Assembly: GCF_021130785.1 (NCBI RefSeq) | Contig: NC_060207.1 | Span: forward strand, 1,262,501-1,326,500 | Direction: 5' to 3' | Origin: Homalodisca vitripennis | Taxonomy: Eukaryota > Arthropoda > Insecta > Hemiptera > Cicadellidae | Length of the DNA stretch: 64,000 nt | In this document: positions 40,705-53,743 of the stretch, piece by piece | How the letters are laid out: each line of letters begins with the position of its first letter | Position numbering within the stretch: position 1 is the first letter of the stretch | The notes under the pieces: model-generated | Seen by the model: the letters and a program-made list of their open reading frames with translations, nothing else | Databases searched by the model: none | What the model was told of the DNA's origin: nothing | Program-made: the position numbers and the translations under genes

Positions 40705-43327
40705 GGGGAGCACTAATGTTGTATTATTTCCATGGTAACTGTGAATATTTTTGTGCACAGTTTTTTCAGTAACTACTGGAGATTATTTGAGCCAAATTTT
40801 TACCATATATTCTTTACATATGAAAGTACACTTTAACACAAGGATTTAAAAATAAAGCCACTAATAAAAATTTAATTAAATTTTAAAATTTTACTTATAT
40901 TTTTCTTAAAATATAACGTGTTGTTTTTATTTTATAAATTTGGAACAAAAAGTGATAATGCTATTTTCCTGTGTGTTAAAGTGTGCTTTAGTATGTTAGG
41001 AATAAGTGGTAAAAATTTGGTTCAATTATATGCAGTAGTTCCTGAGAAAACACTGTGCACCAAGTTGTAAAAAACATAGTTTTCGGAAAACTGAGATAAA
41101 AGAGAAGAAAACACAAAATATTTATTTACAGTACCTTTGGCATCCTTAAAACAGGCCAGCTCCATAGCTTGGATCATCAGGATCTTCTTCAGTGTCCTCC
41201 AACCTTCTCTTGATCTGTCTTTTCTTCTGCCTTGCTTGTTTTTTTCATTTCAGACGAGTTCCGTTTAGAAGCTTGTATTCGGAGTTCATCCATTTTTGTT
41301 CATGCTGTTGATGGTGTGTTTCCCTATGTCCATGCCTAGCTTACTTATGACTTTGCACTTAGTGATGTTTCCATCGTTGAAAGATGACACAGCATCATAA
41401 AACTCCAAAAATGTAGAGTTTTCAGTCCGACAAACCCGGTTTTCGGCAACCTCGACCAAATCACAGCGTTCACGCTTTCATTCGGGTTCTGGGTCTTCCC
41501 CGTGCAGACATTTCTTCAACAACTCTTTATCTGTTAGGCTTTTAAACACAGGTTTGATAAAACTCCATAATGCAGGTTGGTACACTATTCTTATGGGAAT
41601 AAGTTTTATTTCCTATAATAGACTTTTGGTAGCGCACCAACTTAGTTTCACTCTTACGGCATAGTCCATGGTGTGGGTCATCATCAGTAGACAGCTTGTG
41701 ATAGTACATGGCCCAAATGTCTTTTACCATATTCTGTACATTGTCAGTGTTTTCTCCTTATGGCTAGGCCATAATAGGTCTGAAATCTGTCAATGACAGC
41801 ATTAGATAGCCTATTTTTTGCCACCCAAACCTTTACCGTCACTAAGTTTTAAATGTTTGTTTTCATTTTTCAATGTTCTTAATCTAGTACCCATCCTTTT
41901 CTGTACATGTCCCCAGACATTCTAATTTGCTGATTTAGGGATTCATTTCTTTCACGGCAGCAAACCCCTTAGAATCCCCATCTCCAAGGTACTCAGTTAT
42001 AACGTACGTTATACGCACTTTTGGACCGATTAAAAATTTCTACTGCCCCCTGCACCTCCATCCCTCCACTGGAGCCTTTATAGTTTGCAGTGCATTGATG
42101 GCTATGCTGTTCTTTGTTGTGGGCATTTACAATATTTGGACAGTATTGAACAGTCAATTACCTTGCACAGTGTCAAAGCTGGTGGCAGTAACAACTCCAT
42201 TGAGAGATGTGTGGCCTTTCTTTTGCCATGTCCCGTCGAGAGCCACTGCCAAGTCTCGAATCCCATTATTTACAAACTACAGCTTCCTCCACTGCATCTT
42301 TCATGCTCTGAAAACAAATATCTTCTGCTACTGAGCCCAAAAACATCGTTTATAAGACTCAAAATGTGTGTGGGCGGAGGGGGCACAAATTCATTATTCC
42401 AAGTAGAGTTTGCGCAGATTTATGACCTTTGCCAATGGAGCGAAGGCCATACACCAATCGAACATTACTCTCATACAGCTTGGAATTGTTCAGCTTTTTG
42501 GATGATTTGAAATCATGCTTGTTTGAACAATTTTTACAAAATATTTCAAGGTTTGAGGCCAAACCAATGCTACTAACTAATCGTACTTCGATCCCCGATT
42601 CGCCACAAAGCGAACAATCCACAGACTGAGCTAAAGCGTCACACAATAAAGATAAATCTAAAAACTATATTTTACACTATTTACATTAGAATCACTGTAC
42701 ATGCTATATTACATCATCCAGATCACCAATCTTCTTTTCAGAAGTACTTTGTTTTGGTTCGAGTTCATCAACAACCTGTAACTGAGATGTGCTAGGCCTA
42801 GGACTATCCAATGTGTTAGGCCTACTTTGAATTAGGTTGTCACTTGGTTGAGGAGGTAAAGGTAAGTTAGCTTTAGGAATACCTACATTTTCTTCTTTTT
42901 TTGAACACAGTATTAGGTCTTCTTGGTCTCCTTGCCATAATTGAACCATAAAAACACAAAACAACCACTGAAAAAAGAAACCACAATAACAATGGTTTTG
43001 ACTGAAATGTAAACAAACAATACAGCAATTAAAGCCCACTACACAGTTCTCACTATTACAGATGACATAGTACAGGTTAGCCAACAGCAGAAACTGAAAT
43101 CATTAGAGTTTGTAAATGAGTTGCAGTACTATAGTAACGCACAATAACAATGTTGCTTGTCGTTTTGCGCGTCACATCATATCTTTAAAAATTATTTATG
43201 TGCATTTCCAAACGTCTTTTCATCATGTGTTATATATCAAAATGTCCGCAATAAGTCCGTATTTCATAAAAAAAATTAAAAAAATAAAAGTCAAAATTTT
43301 TTAGTTTTTTACCCTCGTGCTCCCCTT
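40705..43327 (-). mobile_element. TTAA-flanked DNA transposon, Kolobok/Mutator-like
   Basis: 2623 bp, bounded by TTAA at 40701-40704 and 43328-43331, with 9-bp terminal inverted repeats GGGGAGCAC...GTGCTCCCC. Subtracting 2623 + 4 restores the ordinary unit length, so the ends are exact. TTAA duplication is known for piggyBac, Sola3 and Kolobok; the encoded protein fits Kolobok/Mutator-like transposases best. About 440 bp at the low-coordinate end and 240 bp at the other are non-coding. Confidence 0.9.
41130..43084 (-). pseudogene. Kolobok/Mutator-like transposase, decayed
   Basis: From high to low coordinate: a Pro/Ser-rich N-terminal frame (43084-42704); CSLCGE...FCKNCSNKHDF, a zinc-binding pair, then VRLVYGLRSIGKGHKS (42646-42359); TWQWLSTGHGK near 42240; KVIDCSILSKYCKC (about 42120-42165), typical of the region after the first catalytic Asp; YLGDGDSKGFAAVKE, with GDGDS at 41966-41986, the second acidic motif; YYGLAIRR near 41775; MVKDIWAMYYHKLSTDDDPH (41730 down); and DDPSYGAGLF near the C-terminus (about 41160). 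The order matches proteins annotated as Mutator-like transposases in arthropods. At least six frame breaks make it inactive. Confidence 0.7.
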
Positions 43328-43331
43328 AACC
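43328..43331 (+). repeat. TTAA target-site duplication, right
   Basis: TTAA after GTGCTCCCC; LINE linker sequence (CCTGTTTATTTT) resumes directly afterwards. Confidence 0.9.
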
Positions 43332-44427
43332 TGTTTATTTTTTTGAGCTCTCTCGGAATTGATCACTCTCCATACAGCTTTGCTTTTGTTTCAAGACTCT
43401 GCTGTCACATTTTCGTTGGCTTGCTGTCTCAGTTGTCTTAGTTTGAGGTCGTAGTCCTTCTTTTTACGTGCAGCATCAGCTTTGTCCTCTTGTCTACCAC
43501 TTAGAATGTATCTATCTTGCGCCTTGACAAACTTCTTTTTCAGGTTGTGGGCTTCAGCGTTCAATATTGCTGATTTGCGATTTGCAGATCTTGATCGAGT
43601 CCTTTTGTATGGACATGCAGAAAAAGCGATGTAGTTACTGTTGTAAGGAACTTTGAGTAAGCAGCTTCTGTATTTTCTTCCTGGATGATCTCGTCCCATG
43701 ATTGGTTCTGGAGTGTTTTTTTAGTGAGTTCATATTTTCCTGACTGAAATGTCGGCGAGTGCTTTGAGGTAGGGTTTTGATTTCTGACAGGATATTTAGG
43801 GTGGTTAGTTGACCTGTGTGATCGGACAGATGCGTGTTTAGTACCTCCTCTGGAAGCTGGTCATCGTCCAAGTTGGTGCACACCATATCAATTGAAGAGC
43901 GATATGTGGTGGTGATCCTTGTAGCGAGCAGAGAGAATCTGTGTATTCCGGAGTGCCAAGAGTTCGTTTAGAGGCAGGCAGTGATTTGAGTTGCAGCCAC
44001 TATCGACGTTGAGGTCTCCAATGACGCAGACAGCCTCATCTCTTGAGGGCAGCAGCTCGAGGGCTTGAGAACCGTTTGTTAAGGCTTCCTCCAAAGTAGC
44101 ACCTGGTGGTCTGTATAGGCTACACCAAAAATGTATAAAAATTTTGCTTTGCCAATAGAGATCTTGGTAGCTGCAACTTCGCATATTAACTCCTGGCTGT
44201 GTGTGCGTGTTAATTACTTCCAGTTGGCTCCCAAAAGAATCACGAGCAAAGATTGCAATTCCGCCTTTGCGATGGAACTCTCTGCTATAGGATGTGACGA
44301 CGAATCTGTAGTTTATGAGGTTGACATTAGATATGGAGTTGTCATTCCGTACATGTTCAGTTAAGACAACAATGTCGAGCTTTATACTATCCACGTTATG
44401 GTTTAGACGCTCGATTTTGTTTCCCAT

Positions 44428-45364
44428 TCGGTCAACGTTTTGGTGGAATACAGTGACTTTTGTACGAGAGTTTAGGATTATTCATCCTCTTTTGGGGGGT
44501 TTCCATTTGTCCCTCGGGGTTTAAAATAGACGTCTGCTGGTGGAGGTTCCGTTGTTTACTAAACCATCTTCTGGTGCTGAGGAAAGTTTAACTTCTGCAC
44601 TTTCTTCAACTCTCGATTCCTTTGAGACGACATTTTCCACTAGATGGTTACTAATTGCCATCGTATTTTTGAAGTATTCTATGTTATATCCATGAATGTG
44701 GAAGATATATTATTCAAGTTGGAAATCTTCAGTAAAATTGACAGGCTCAGTCTGAAACTACTCGATCCGCCCCAAACCGAGCAAGCAACAATACCATATA
44801 TCTTTATATACTGACAAGAATTTCATATAATGCAGATGTGCAGCGGTGACGAAGATTTAGGAGGCCGTGGCAGAAAAACTACGCAGGTCTATCCGTGTAT
44901 GGAGTTGAGCTGACAGACAGTTGACACAAGTGAGAGACGATGTTAATTTACAGCAACACAGGTGAAAAGATACTGCTGATTTACTAAGTTAGTCGTTTAA
45001 ATTGATTGTTCGTGTTACAGACACATTAATTACTTACTGTTACGTAAGACAAGCAATAACAGTCAGGATGTGAGTAATCCCAGAAATGTACAGTATATTG
45101 CAGGAGCACTAAGTTCAATTTAAATTAAGTTAATTTACATTAGTTGTACACAATATTTTAAATGTTGTTACATTTCAAATTGCAATACGATAACTATTCT
45201 TGCATTTTACACTAGCCTAACATACGAACAGCTCAGTAGACTAAAAATTTTTACATATTTAAAGTCATGAAACAAAATACACAACCAACCATTCATTACA
45301 TTTTTTTCTTTTTGAATTGCCCCACATACACCAAAAATAATTTCCCTAACAGATTTATTGGGGG
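44428..45364. other. LINE-upstream spacer of unit 3
   Basis: Same content as the other spacers, with CATCCTC near 44482 as in unit 1. No gene. Confidence 0.7.
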
Positions 45365-47219
45365 TTAAAAATAACTATTGAATTCTTTGGCCACAAAATA
45401 GGGGAGAGGGGGGTCAAACACTGTGCCCGAAAGACCCAATCCTTTTGAGTTCTGCCAGGACCTGGTCGTATCAAGGACATCAAATGCCTTGCTGAGATCT
45501 AGAAAGGTGTTGACTACTGTCCTGCCACTATCGAGATGATCAGCTATGAAGTAAACAACGTCATTTAGAGCTGTCATTGTTTTACTTCCAGGAAGAAATC
45601 CGTGCTGTCCCTTAAAGCTGAAGTTTATCTCTTCCAGGTAGGCCATCAGTCTAGCTAACACGACTCATTCAAGTACCTTGGAGGAGGTAGGTACAAGGGA
45701 AATCGGTCTGAAGTTGCAAATGTCGTGTTTGCTGCCTTTCTTGTGAAGTGGGTAGACTTTGGAGATCTTCATTTTTGCTGGGAATATTCCTTGGGCAAGA
45801 GACTTGTTAATGATGGATGTCAGTGTTCCTCTCAGCTCGCCTTCACAAAACTTCATTACCCTGGAAGAATCTCGTCTATGCCTGCTGAAGTTTATGGCTT
45901 CATGGATTTTATTATTGAGCTGACTTCGTTTTCAGTTACTTATGGGAAGAGCGTGAGATTGGCCTTTTGGTTTTCCTGAGTTGGTGGAGTCCAATGTTGA
46001 AGTCCATTCGTAGATTTCAAAGTATCCTCCCCAATGTTGATGAAGTGAGAATTAAGGCTCTTGACGATGTAGGTGATGTCTGAGACAGGTTCATTGGTTG
46101 TATCCAGTATCCATTCCGTCTTAACCTGTTTATTTTTTTGAGCTCTCTCGGAATTGATCACTCTCCATACAGCTTTGCTTTTGTTTCAAGACTCTGCTGT
46201 CACATTTTCGTTGGCTTGCTGTCTCAGTTGTCTTAGTTTGAGGTCGTAGTCCTTCTTTTTACGTGCAGCATCAGCTTTGTCCTCTTGTCTTCCACTTAGA
46301 ATGTATCTATCTTGCGCCTTGACAAACTTCTTTTTCAGGTTGTGGGCTTCAGCGTTCAATATTGCTGATTTGCGATTTGCAGATCTTGATCGAGTCCTTT
46401 TGTATGGACATGCAGAAAAAGCGATGTAGTTACTGTTGTAAGGAACTTTGAGTAAGCAGCATCTGTATTTTCTTCCTGGATGATCTCGTCCCATGATTGG
46501 TTCTGGAGTGTTTTTTTAGTGAGTTCATATTTTCCTGACTGAAATGTCGGCGAGTGCTTTGAGGTAGGGTTTTGATTTCTGACAGGATATTTAGGGTGGT
46601 TAGTTGACCTGTGTGATCGGACAGATGCGTGTTTAGTACCTCCACTGGAAGCTGGTCATCGTCCAAGTTGGTGCACACCATATCAATTGAAGAGCGATAT
46701 GTGGTGGTGATCCTTGTAGCGAGCAGAGAGAATCTGTGTATTCCGGAGTGCCAAGAGTTCGTTTAGAGGCAGGCAGTGATTTGAGTTGCAGCCACTATCG
46801 ACGTTGAGGTCTCCAATGACGCAGACAGCCTCATCTCTTGAGGGCAGCAGCTCGAGGGCTTGAGAACCGTTTGTTAAGGCTTCCTCCAAAGTAGCACCTG
46901 GTGGTCTGTATAGGCTACACCAAAAATGTATAAAAATTTTGCTTTGCCAATAGAGATCTTGGTAGCTGCAACTTCGCATATTAACTCCTGGCTGTGTGTG
47001 CGTGTTAATTACTTCCAGTTGGCTCCCAAAAGAATCACGAGCAAAGATTGCAATTCCGCCTTTGCGATGGAACTCTCTGCTATAGGATGTGACGAGTCTG
47101 TAGTTTATGAGGTTGACATTAGATATGGAGTTGTCATTCCGTACATGTTCAGTTAAGACAACAATGTCGAGCTTTATACTATCCACGTTATGGTTTAGAC
47201 GCTCGATTTTGTTTCCCAT
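45365..47219 (-). pseudogene. LINE copy 4, RT truncated
   Basis: 98-codon RT fragment with the spacer-derived end YFVAKEFNSYF; shared TGA at 45665-45667. Allele set RLVTS, PVEVL, RCCLL, RGTL matches copy 1 rather than its neighbours 3 and 5. The endonuclease C-terminus is frameshifted (ALRNTQIL) as in all copies except copy 1. Confidence 0.85.
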
Positions 47220-48157
47220 TCGGTCAACGTTTTGGTGGAATACAGTGACTTTTGTACGAGAGTTTAGGATTATTCATCCTCTTTTGGGGGGTTTCCATTT
47301 GTCCCTCGGGGTTTAAAATAGACGTCTGCTGGTGGAGGTTCCGTTGTTTACTAAACCATCTTCTGGTGCTGAGGAAAGTTTAACTTCTGCACTTTCTTCA
47401 ACTCTCGATTCCTTTGAGACGACATTTTCCACTAGATGGTTACTAATTGCCATCGTAGTTTTGAAGTATTCTATGTTATATCCATGAATGTGGAAGATAT
47501 ATTATTCAAGTTGGAAATCTTCAGTAAAATTGACAGGCTCAGTCTGAAACTACTCGATCCGCCCCAAACCGAGCAAGCAACAATACCATATATCTTTATA
47601 TACTGACAAGAATTTCATATAATGCAGATGTGCAGCGGTGACGAAGATTTAGGAGGCCGTGGCAGAAAAAACTACGCAGGTCTATCCGTGTATGGAGTTG
47701 AGCTGACAGACAGTTGACACAAGTGAGAGACGATGTTAATTTACAGCAACACAGGTGAAAAGATACTGCTGATTTACTAAGTTAGTCGTTTAAATTGATT
47801 GTTCGTGTTACAGACACATTAATTACTTACTGTTACGTAAGACAAGCAATAACAGTCAGGATGTGAGTAATCCCAGAAATGTACAGTATATTGCAGGAGC
47901 ACTAAGTTCAATTTAAATTAAGTTAATTTACATTAGTTGTACACAATATTTTAAATGTTGTTACATTTCAAATTGCAATACGATAACTATTCTTGCATTT
48001 TACACTAGCCTAACATACGAACAGCTCAGTAGACTAAAAATTTTTACATATTTAAAGTCATGAAACAAAATACACAACCAACCATTCATTACATTTTTTT
48101 CTTTTTGAATTGCCCCACATACACCAAAAATAATTTCCCTAACAGATTTATTGGGGG
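47220..48157. other. LINE-upstream spacer of unit 4
   Basis: As in other units, with six A residues in GGCAGAAAAAACTACG near 47665, a length shared with unit 6. No gene. Confidence 0.7.
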
Positions 48158-50012
48158 TTAAAAATAACTATTGAATTCTTTGGCCACAAAATAGGGGAGA
48201 GGGGGGTCAAACACTGTGCCCGAAAGACCCAATCCTTTTGAGTTCTGCCAGGACCTGGTCGTATCAAGGACATCAAATGCCTTGCTGAGATCTAGAAAGG
48301 TGTTGACTACTGTCCTGCCACTATCGAGATGATCAGCTATGAAGTAAACAACGTCATTTAGAGCTGTCATTGTTTTACTTCCAGGAAGAAATCCGTGCTG
48401 TCCCTTAAAGCTGAAGTTTATCTCTTCCAGGTAGGCCATCAGTCTAGCTAACACGACTCATTCAAGTACCTTGGAGGAGGTAGGTACAAGGGAAATCGGT
48501 CTGAAGTTGCAAATGTCGTGTTTGCTGCCTTTCTTGTGAAGTGGGTAGACTTTGGAGATCTTCATTTTTGCTGGGAATATTCCTTGGGCAAGAGACTTGT
48601 TAATGATGGATGTCAGTGTTCCTCTCAGCTCGCCTTCACAAAACTTCATTACCCTGGAAGAATCTCGTCTATGCCTGCTGAAGTTTATGGCTTCATGGAT
48701 TTTATTATTGAGCTGACTTCGTTTTCAGTTACTTATGGGAAGAGCGTGAGATTGGCCTTTTGGTTTTCCTGAGTTGGTGGAGTCCAATGTTGAAGTCCAT
48801 TCGTAGATTTCAAAGTATCCTCCCCAATGTTGATGAAGTGAGAATTAAGGCTCTTGACGATGTAGGTGATGTCTGAGACAGGTTCATTGGTTGTATCCAG
48901 TATCCATTCCGTCTTAACCTGTTTATTTTTTTGAGCTCTCTCGGAATTGATCACTCTCCATACAGCTTTGCTTTTGTTTCAAGACTCTGCTGTCACATTT
49001 TCGTTGGCTTGCTGTCTCAGTTGTCTTAGTTTGAGGTCGTAGTCCTTCTTTTTACGTGCAGCATCAGCTTTGTCCTCTTGTCTTCCACTTAGAATGTATC
49101 TATCTTGCGCCTTGACAAACTTCTTTTTCAGGTTGTGGGCTTCAGCGTTCAATATTGCTGATTTGCGATTTGCAGATCTTGATCGAGTCCTTTTGTATGG
49201 ACATGCAGAAAAAGCGATGTAGTTACTGTTGTAAGGAACTTTGAGTAAGCAGCTTCTGTATTTTCTTCCTGGATGATCTCGTCCCATGATTGGTTCTGGA
49301 GTGTTTTTTTAGTGAGTTCATATTTTCCTGACTGAAATGTCGGCGAGTGCTTTGAGGTAGGGTTTTGATTTCTGACAGGATATTTAGGGTGGTTAGTTGA
49401 CCTGTGTGATCGGACAGATGCGTGTTTAGTACCTCCACTGGAAGCTGGTCATCGTCCAAGTTGGTGCACACCATATCAATTGAAGAGCGATATGTGGTGG
49501 TGATCCTTGTAGCGAGCAGAGAGAATCTGTGTATTCCGGAGTGCCAAGAGTTCGTTTAGAGGCAGGCAGTGATTTGAGTTGCAGCCACTATCGACGTTGA
49601 GGTCTCCAATGACGCAGACAGCCTCATCTCTTGAGGGCAGCAGCTCGAGGGCTTGAGAACCGTTTGTTAAGGCTTCCTCCAAAGTAGCACCTGGTGGTCT
49701 GTATAGGCTACACCAAAAATGTATAAAAATTTTGCTTTGCCAATAGAGATCTTGGTAGCTGCAACTTCGCATATTAACTCCTGGCTGTGTGTGCGTGTTA
49801 ATTACTTCCAGTTGGCTCCCAAAAGAATCACGAGCAAAGATTGCAATTCCGCCTTTGCGATGGAACTCTCTGCTATAGGATGTGACGAGTCTGTAGTTTA
49901 TGAGGTTGACATTAGATATGGAGTTGTCATTCCGTACATGTTCAGTTAAGACAACAATGTCGAGCTTTATACTATCCACGTTATGGTTTAGACGCTCGAT
50001 TTTGTTTCCCAT
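48158..50012 (-). pseudogene. LINE copy 5, RT truncated
   Basis: Same architecture; shared TGA at 48458-48460. Alleles RLVTS, PVEVL, RSCLL, RGTL. It is the last copy with Gly in ELRGTL; all copies to the right have Ile. It therefore sits at the boundary between two haplotype blocks. Confidence 0.85.
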
Positions 50013-50949
50013 TCGGTCAACGTTTTGGTGGAATACAGTGACTTTTGTACGAGAGTTTAGGATTATTCATCCTCTTTTGGGGGGTTTCCATTTGTCCCTC
50101 GGGGTTTAAAATAGACGTCTGCTGGTGGAGGTTCCGTTGTTTACTAAACCATCTTCTGGTGCTGAGGAAAGTTTAACTTCTGCACTTTCTTCAACTCTCG
50201 ATTCCTTTGAGACGACATTTTCCACTAGATGGTTACTAATTGCCATCGTATTTTTGAAGTATTCTATGTTATATCCATGAATGTGGAAGATATATTATTC
50301 AAGTTGGAAATCTTCAGTAAAATTGACAGGCTCAGTCTGAAACTACTCGATCCGCCCCAAACCGAGCAAGCAACAATACCATATATCTTTATATACTGAC
50401 AAGAATTTCATATAATGCAGATGTGCAGCGGTGACGAAGATTTAGGAGGCCGTGGCAGAAAAACTACGCAGGTCTATCCGTGTATGGAGTTGAGCTGACA
50501 GACAGTTGACACAAGTGAGAGACGATGTTAATTTACAGCAACACAGGTGAAAAGATACTGCTGATTTACTAAGTTAGTCGTTTAAATTGATTGTTCGTGT
50601 TACAGACACATTAATTACTTACTGTTACGTAAGACAAGCAATAACAGTCAGGATGTGAGTAATCCCAGAAATGTACAGTATATTGCAGGAGCACTAAGTT
50701 CAATTTAAATTAAGTTAATTTACATTAGTTGTACACAATATTTTAAATGTTGTTACATTTCAAATTGCAATACGATAACTATTCTTGCATTTTACACTAG
50801 CCTAACATACGAACAGCTCAGTAGACTAAAAATTTTTACATATTTAAAGTCATGAAACAAAATACACAACCAACCATTCATTACATTTTTTTCTTTTTGA
50901 ATTGCCCCACATACACCAAAAATAATTTCCCTAACAGATTTATTGGGGG
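50013..50949. other. LINE-upstream spacer of unit 5
   Basis: Non-coding, same as other units. No gene. Confidence 0.7.
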
Positions 50950-52805
50950 TTAAAAATAACTATTGAATTCTTTGGCCACAAAATAGGGGAGAGGGGGGTC
51001 AAACACTGTGCCCGAAAGACCCAATCCTTTTGAGTTCTGCCAGGACCTGGTCGTATCAAGGACATCAAATGCCTTGCTGAGATCTAGAAAGGTGTTGACT
51101 ACTGTCCTGCCACTATCGAGATGATCAGCTATGAAGTAAACAACGTCATTTAGAGCTGTCATTGTTTTTACTTCCAGGAAGAAATCCGTGCTGTCCCTTA
51201 AAGCTGAAGTTTATCTCTTCCAGGTAGGCCATCAGTCTAGCTAACACGACTCATTCAAGTACCTTGGAGGAGGTAGGTACAAGGGAAATCGGTCTGAAGT
51301 TGCAAATGTCGTGTTTGCTGCCTTTCTTGTGAAGTGGGTAGACTTTGGAGATCTTCATTTTTGCTGGGAATATTCCTTGGGCAAGAGACTTGTTAATGAT
51401 GGATGTCAGTGTTATTCTCAGCTCGCCTTCACAAAACTTCATTACCCTGGAAGAATCTCGTCTATGCCTGCTGAAGTTTATGGCTTCATGGATTTTATTA
51501 TTGAGCTGACTTCGTTTTCAGTTACTTATGGGAAGAGCGTGAGATTGGCCTTTTGGTTTTCCTGAGTTGGTGGAGTCCAATGTTGAAGTCCATTCGTAGA
51601 TTTCAAAGTATCCTCCCCAATGTTGATGAAGTGAGAATTAAGGCTCTTGACGATGTAGGTGATGTCTGAGACAGGTTCATTGGTTGTATCCAGTATCCAT
51701 TCCGTCTTAACCTGTTTATTTTTTTGAGCTCTCTCGGAATTGATCACTCTCCATACAGCTTTGCTTTTGTTTCAAGACTCTGCTGTCACATTTTCGTTGG
51801 CTTGCTGTCTCAGTTGTCTTAGTTTGAGGTCGTAGTCCTTCTTTTTACGTGCAGCATCAGCTTTGTCCTCTTGTCTTCCACTTAGAATGTATCTATCTTG
51901 CGCCTTGACAAACTTCTTTTTCAGGTTGTGGGCTTCAGCGTTCAATATTGCTGATTTGCGATTTGCAGATCTTGATCGAGTCCTTTTGTATGGACATGCA
52001 GAAAAAGCGATGTAGTTACTGTTGTAAGGAACTTTGAGTAAGCAGCTTCTGTATTTTCTTCCTGGATGATCTCGTCCCATGATTGGTTCTGGAGTGTTTT
52101 TTTAGTGAGTTCATATTTTCCTGACTGAAATGTCGGCGAGTGCTTTGAGGTAGGGTTTTGATTTCTGACAGGATATTTAGGGTGGTTAGTTGACCTGTGT
52201 GATCGGACAGATGCGTGTTTAGTACCTCCACTGGAAGCTGGTCATCGTCCAAGTTGGTGCACACCATATCAATTGAAGAGCGATATGTGGTGGTGATCCT
52301 TGTAGCGAGCAGAGAGAATCTGTGTATTCCGGAGTGCCAAGAGTTCGTTTAGAGGCAGGCAGTGATTTGAGTTGCAGCCACTATCGACGTTGAGGTCTCC
52401 AATGACGCAGACAGCCTCATCTCTTGAGGGCAGCAGCTCGAGGGCTTGAGAACCGTTTGTTAAGGCTTCCTCCAAAGTAGCACCTGGTGGTCTGTATAGG
52501 CTACACCAAAAATGTATAAAAATTTTGCTTTGCCAATAGAGATCTTGGTAGCTGCAACTTCGCATATTAACTCCTGGCTGTGTGTGCGTGTTAATTACTT
52601 CCAGTTGGCTCCCAAAAGAATCACGAGCAAAGATTGCAATTCCGCCTTTGCGATGGAACTCTCTGCTATAGGATGTGACGAGTCTGTAGTTTATGAGGTT
52701 GACATTAGATATGGAGTTGTCATTCCGTACATGTTCAGTTAAGACAACAATGTCGAGCTTTATACTATCCACGTTATGGTTTAGACGCTCGATTTTGTTT
52801 CCCAT
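50950..52805 (-). pseudogene. LINE copy 6, RT truncated and frameshifted
   Basis: An extra T near 51168 (TTGTTTTTACTTCC) cuts the RT fragment to 70 codons; the same change occurs in copy 9. First copy with ELRITL. Alleles RLVTS, PVEVL, RSCLL, VPYN. Shared TGA at 51251-51253. Confidence 0.85.
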
Positions 52806-53743
52806 TCGGTCAACGTTTTGGTGGAATACAGTGACTTTTGTACGAGAGTTTAGGATTATTCATCCTCTTTTGGGGGGTTTCCATTTGTCCCTCGGGGTTT
52901 AAAATAGACGTCTGCTGGTGGAGGTTCCGTTGTTTACTAAACCATCTTCTGGTGCTGAGGAAAGTTTAACTTCTGCACTTTCTTCAACTCTCGATTCCTT
53001 TGAGACGACATTTTCCACTAGATGGTTACTAATTGCCATCGTATTTTTGAAGTATTCTATGTTATATCCATGAATGTGGAAGATATATTATTCAAGTTGG
53101 AAATCTTCAGTAAAATTGACAGGCTCAGTCTGAAACTACTCGATCCGCCCCAAACCGAGCAAGCAACAATACCATATATCTTTATATACTGACAAGAATT
53201 TCATATAATGCAGATGTGCAGCGGTGACGAAGATTTAGGAGGCCGTGGCAGAAAAAACTACGCAGGTCTATCCGTGTATGGAGTTGAGCTGACAGACAGT
53301 TGACACAAGTGAGAGACGATGTTAATTTACAGCAACACAGGTGAAAAGATACTGCTGATTTACTAAGTTAGTCGTTTAAATTGATTGTTCGTGTTACAGA
53401 CACATTAATTACTTACTGTTACGTAAGACAAGCAATAACAGTCAGGATGTGAGTAATCCCAGAAATGTACAGTATATTGCAGGAGCACTAAGTTCAATTT
53501 AAATTAAGTTAATTTACATTAGTTGTACACAATATTTTAAATGTTGTTACATTTCAAATTGCAATACGATAACTATTCTTGCATTTTACACTAGCCTAAC
53601 ATACGAACAGCTCAGTAGACTAAAAATTTTTACATATTTAAAGTCATGAAACAAAATACACAACCAACCATTCATTACATTTTTTTCTTTTTGAATTGCC
53701 CCACATACACCAAAAATAATTTCCCTAACAGATTTATTGGGGG
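52806..53743. other. LINE-upstream spacer of unit 6
   Basis: Non-coding; six-A version near 53250 as in unit 4. No gene. Confidence 0.7.

Larger units (their letters stand above)
39945..44427 (-). pseudogene. LINE copy 3, split by a TTAA transposon
   Basis: Endonuclease and linker lie at 44427-43332, RT-side sequence at 40700-39945, with a 2623-bp element between them inside the linker. Allele set matches copy 2 (RFVVTS, PEEVL, RSCLL, RGTL). The shared TGA is at 40245-40247. The tail near 39981 reads GGAGAGAGGGG with one base changed. As no other copy carries the insertion, it entered after the units multiplied. Confidence 0.85.

Noticed and set aside
40705..43327. piggyBac element
   Set aside because: TTAA fits, but the terminal bases GGGGAGCAC and the GDGDS / YYGLAIRR protein motifs do not resemble piggyBac transposase.
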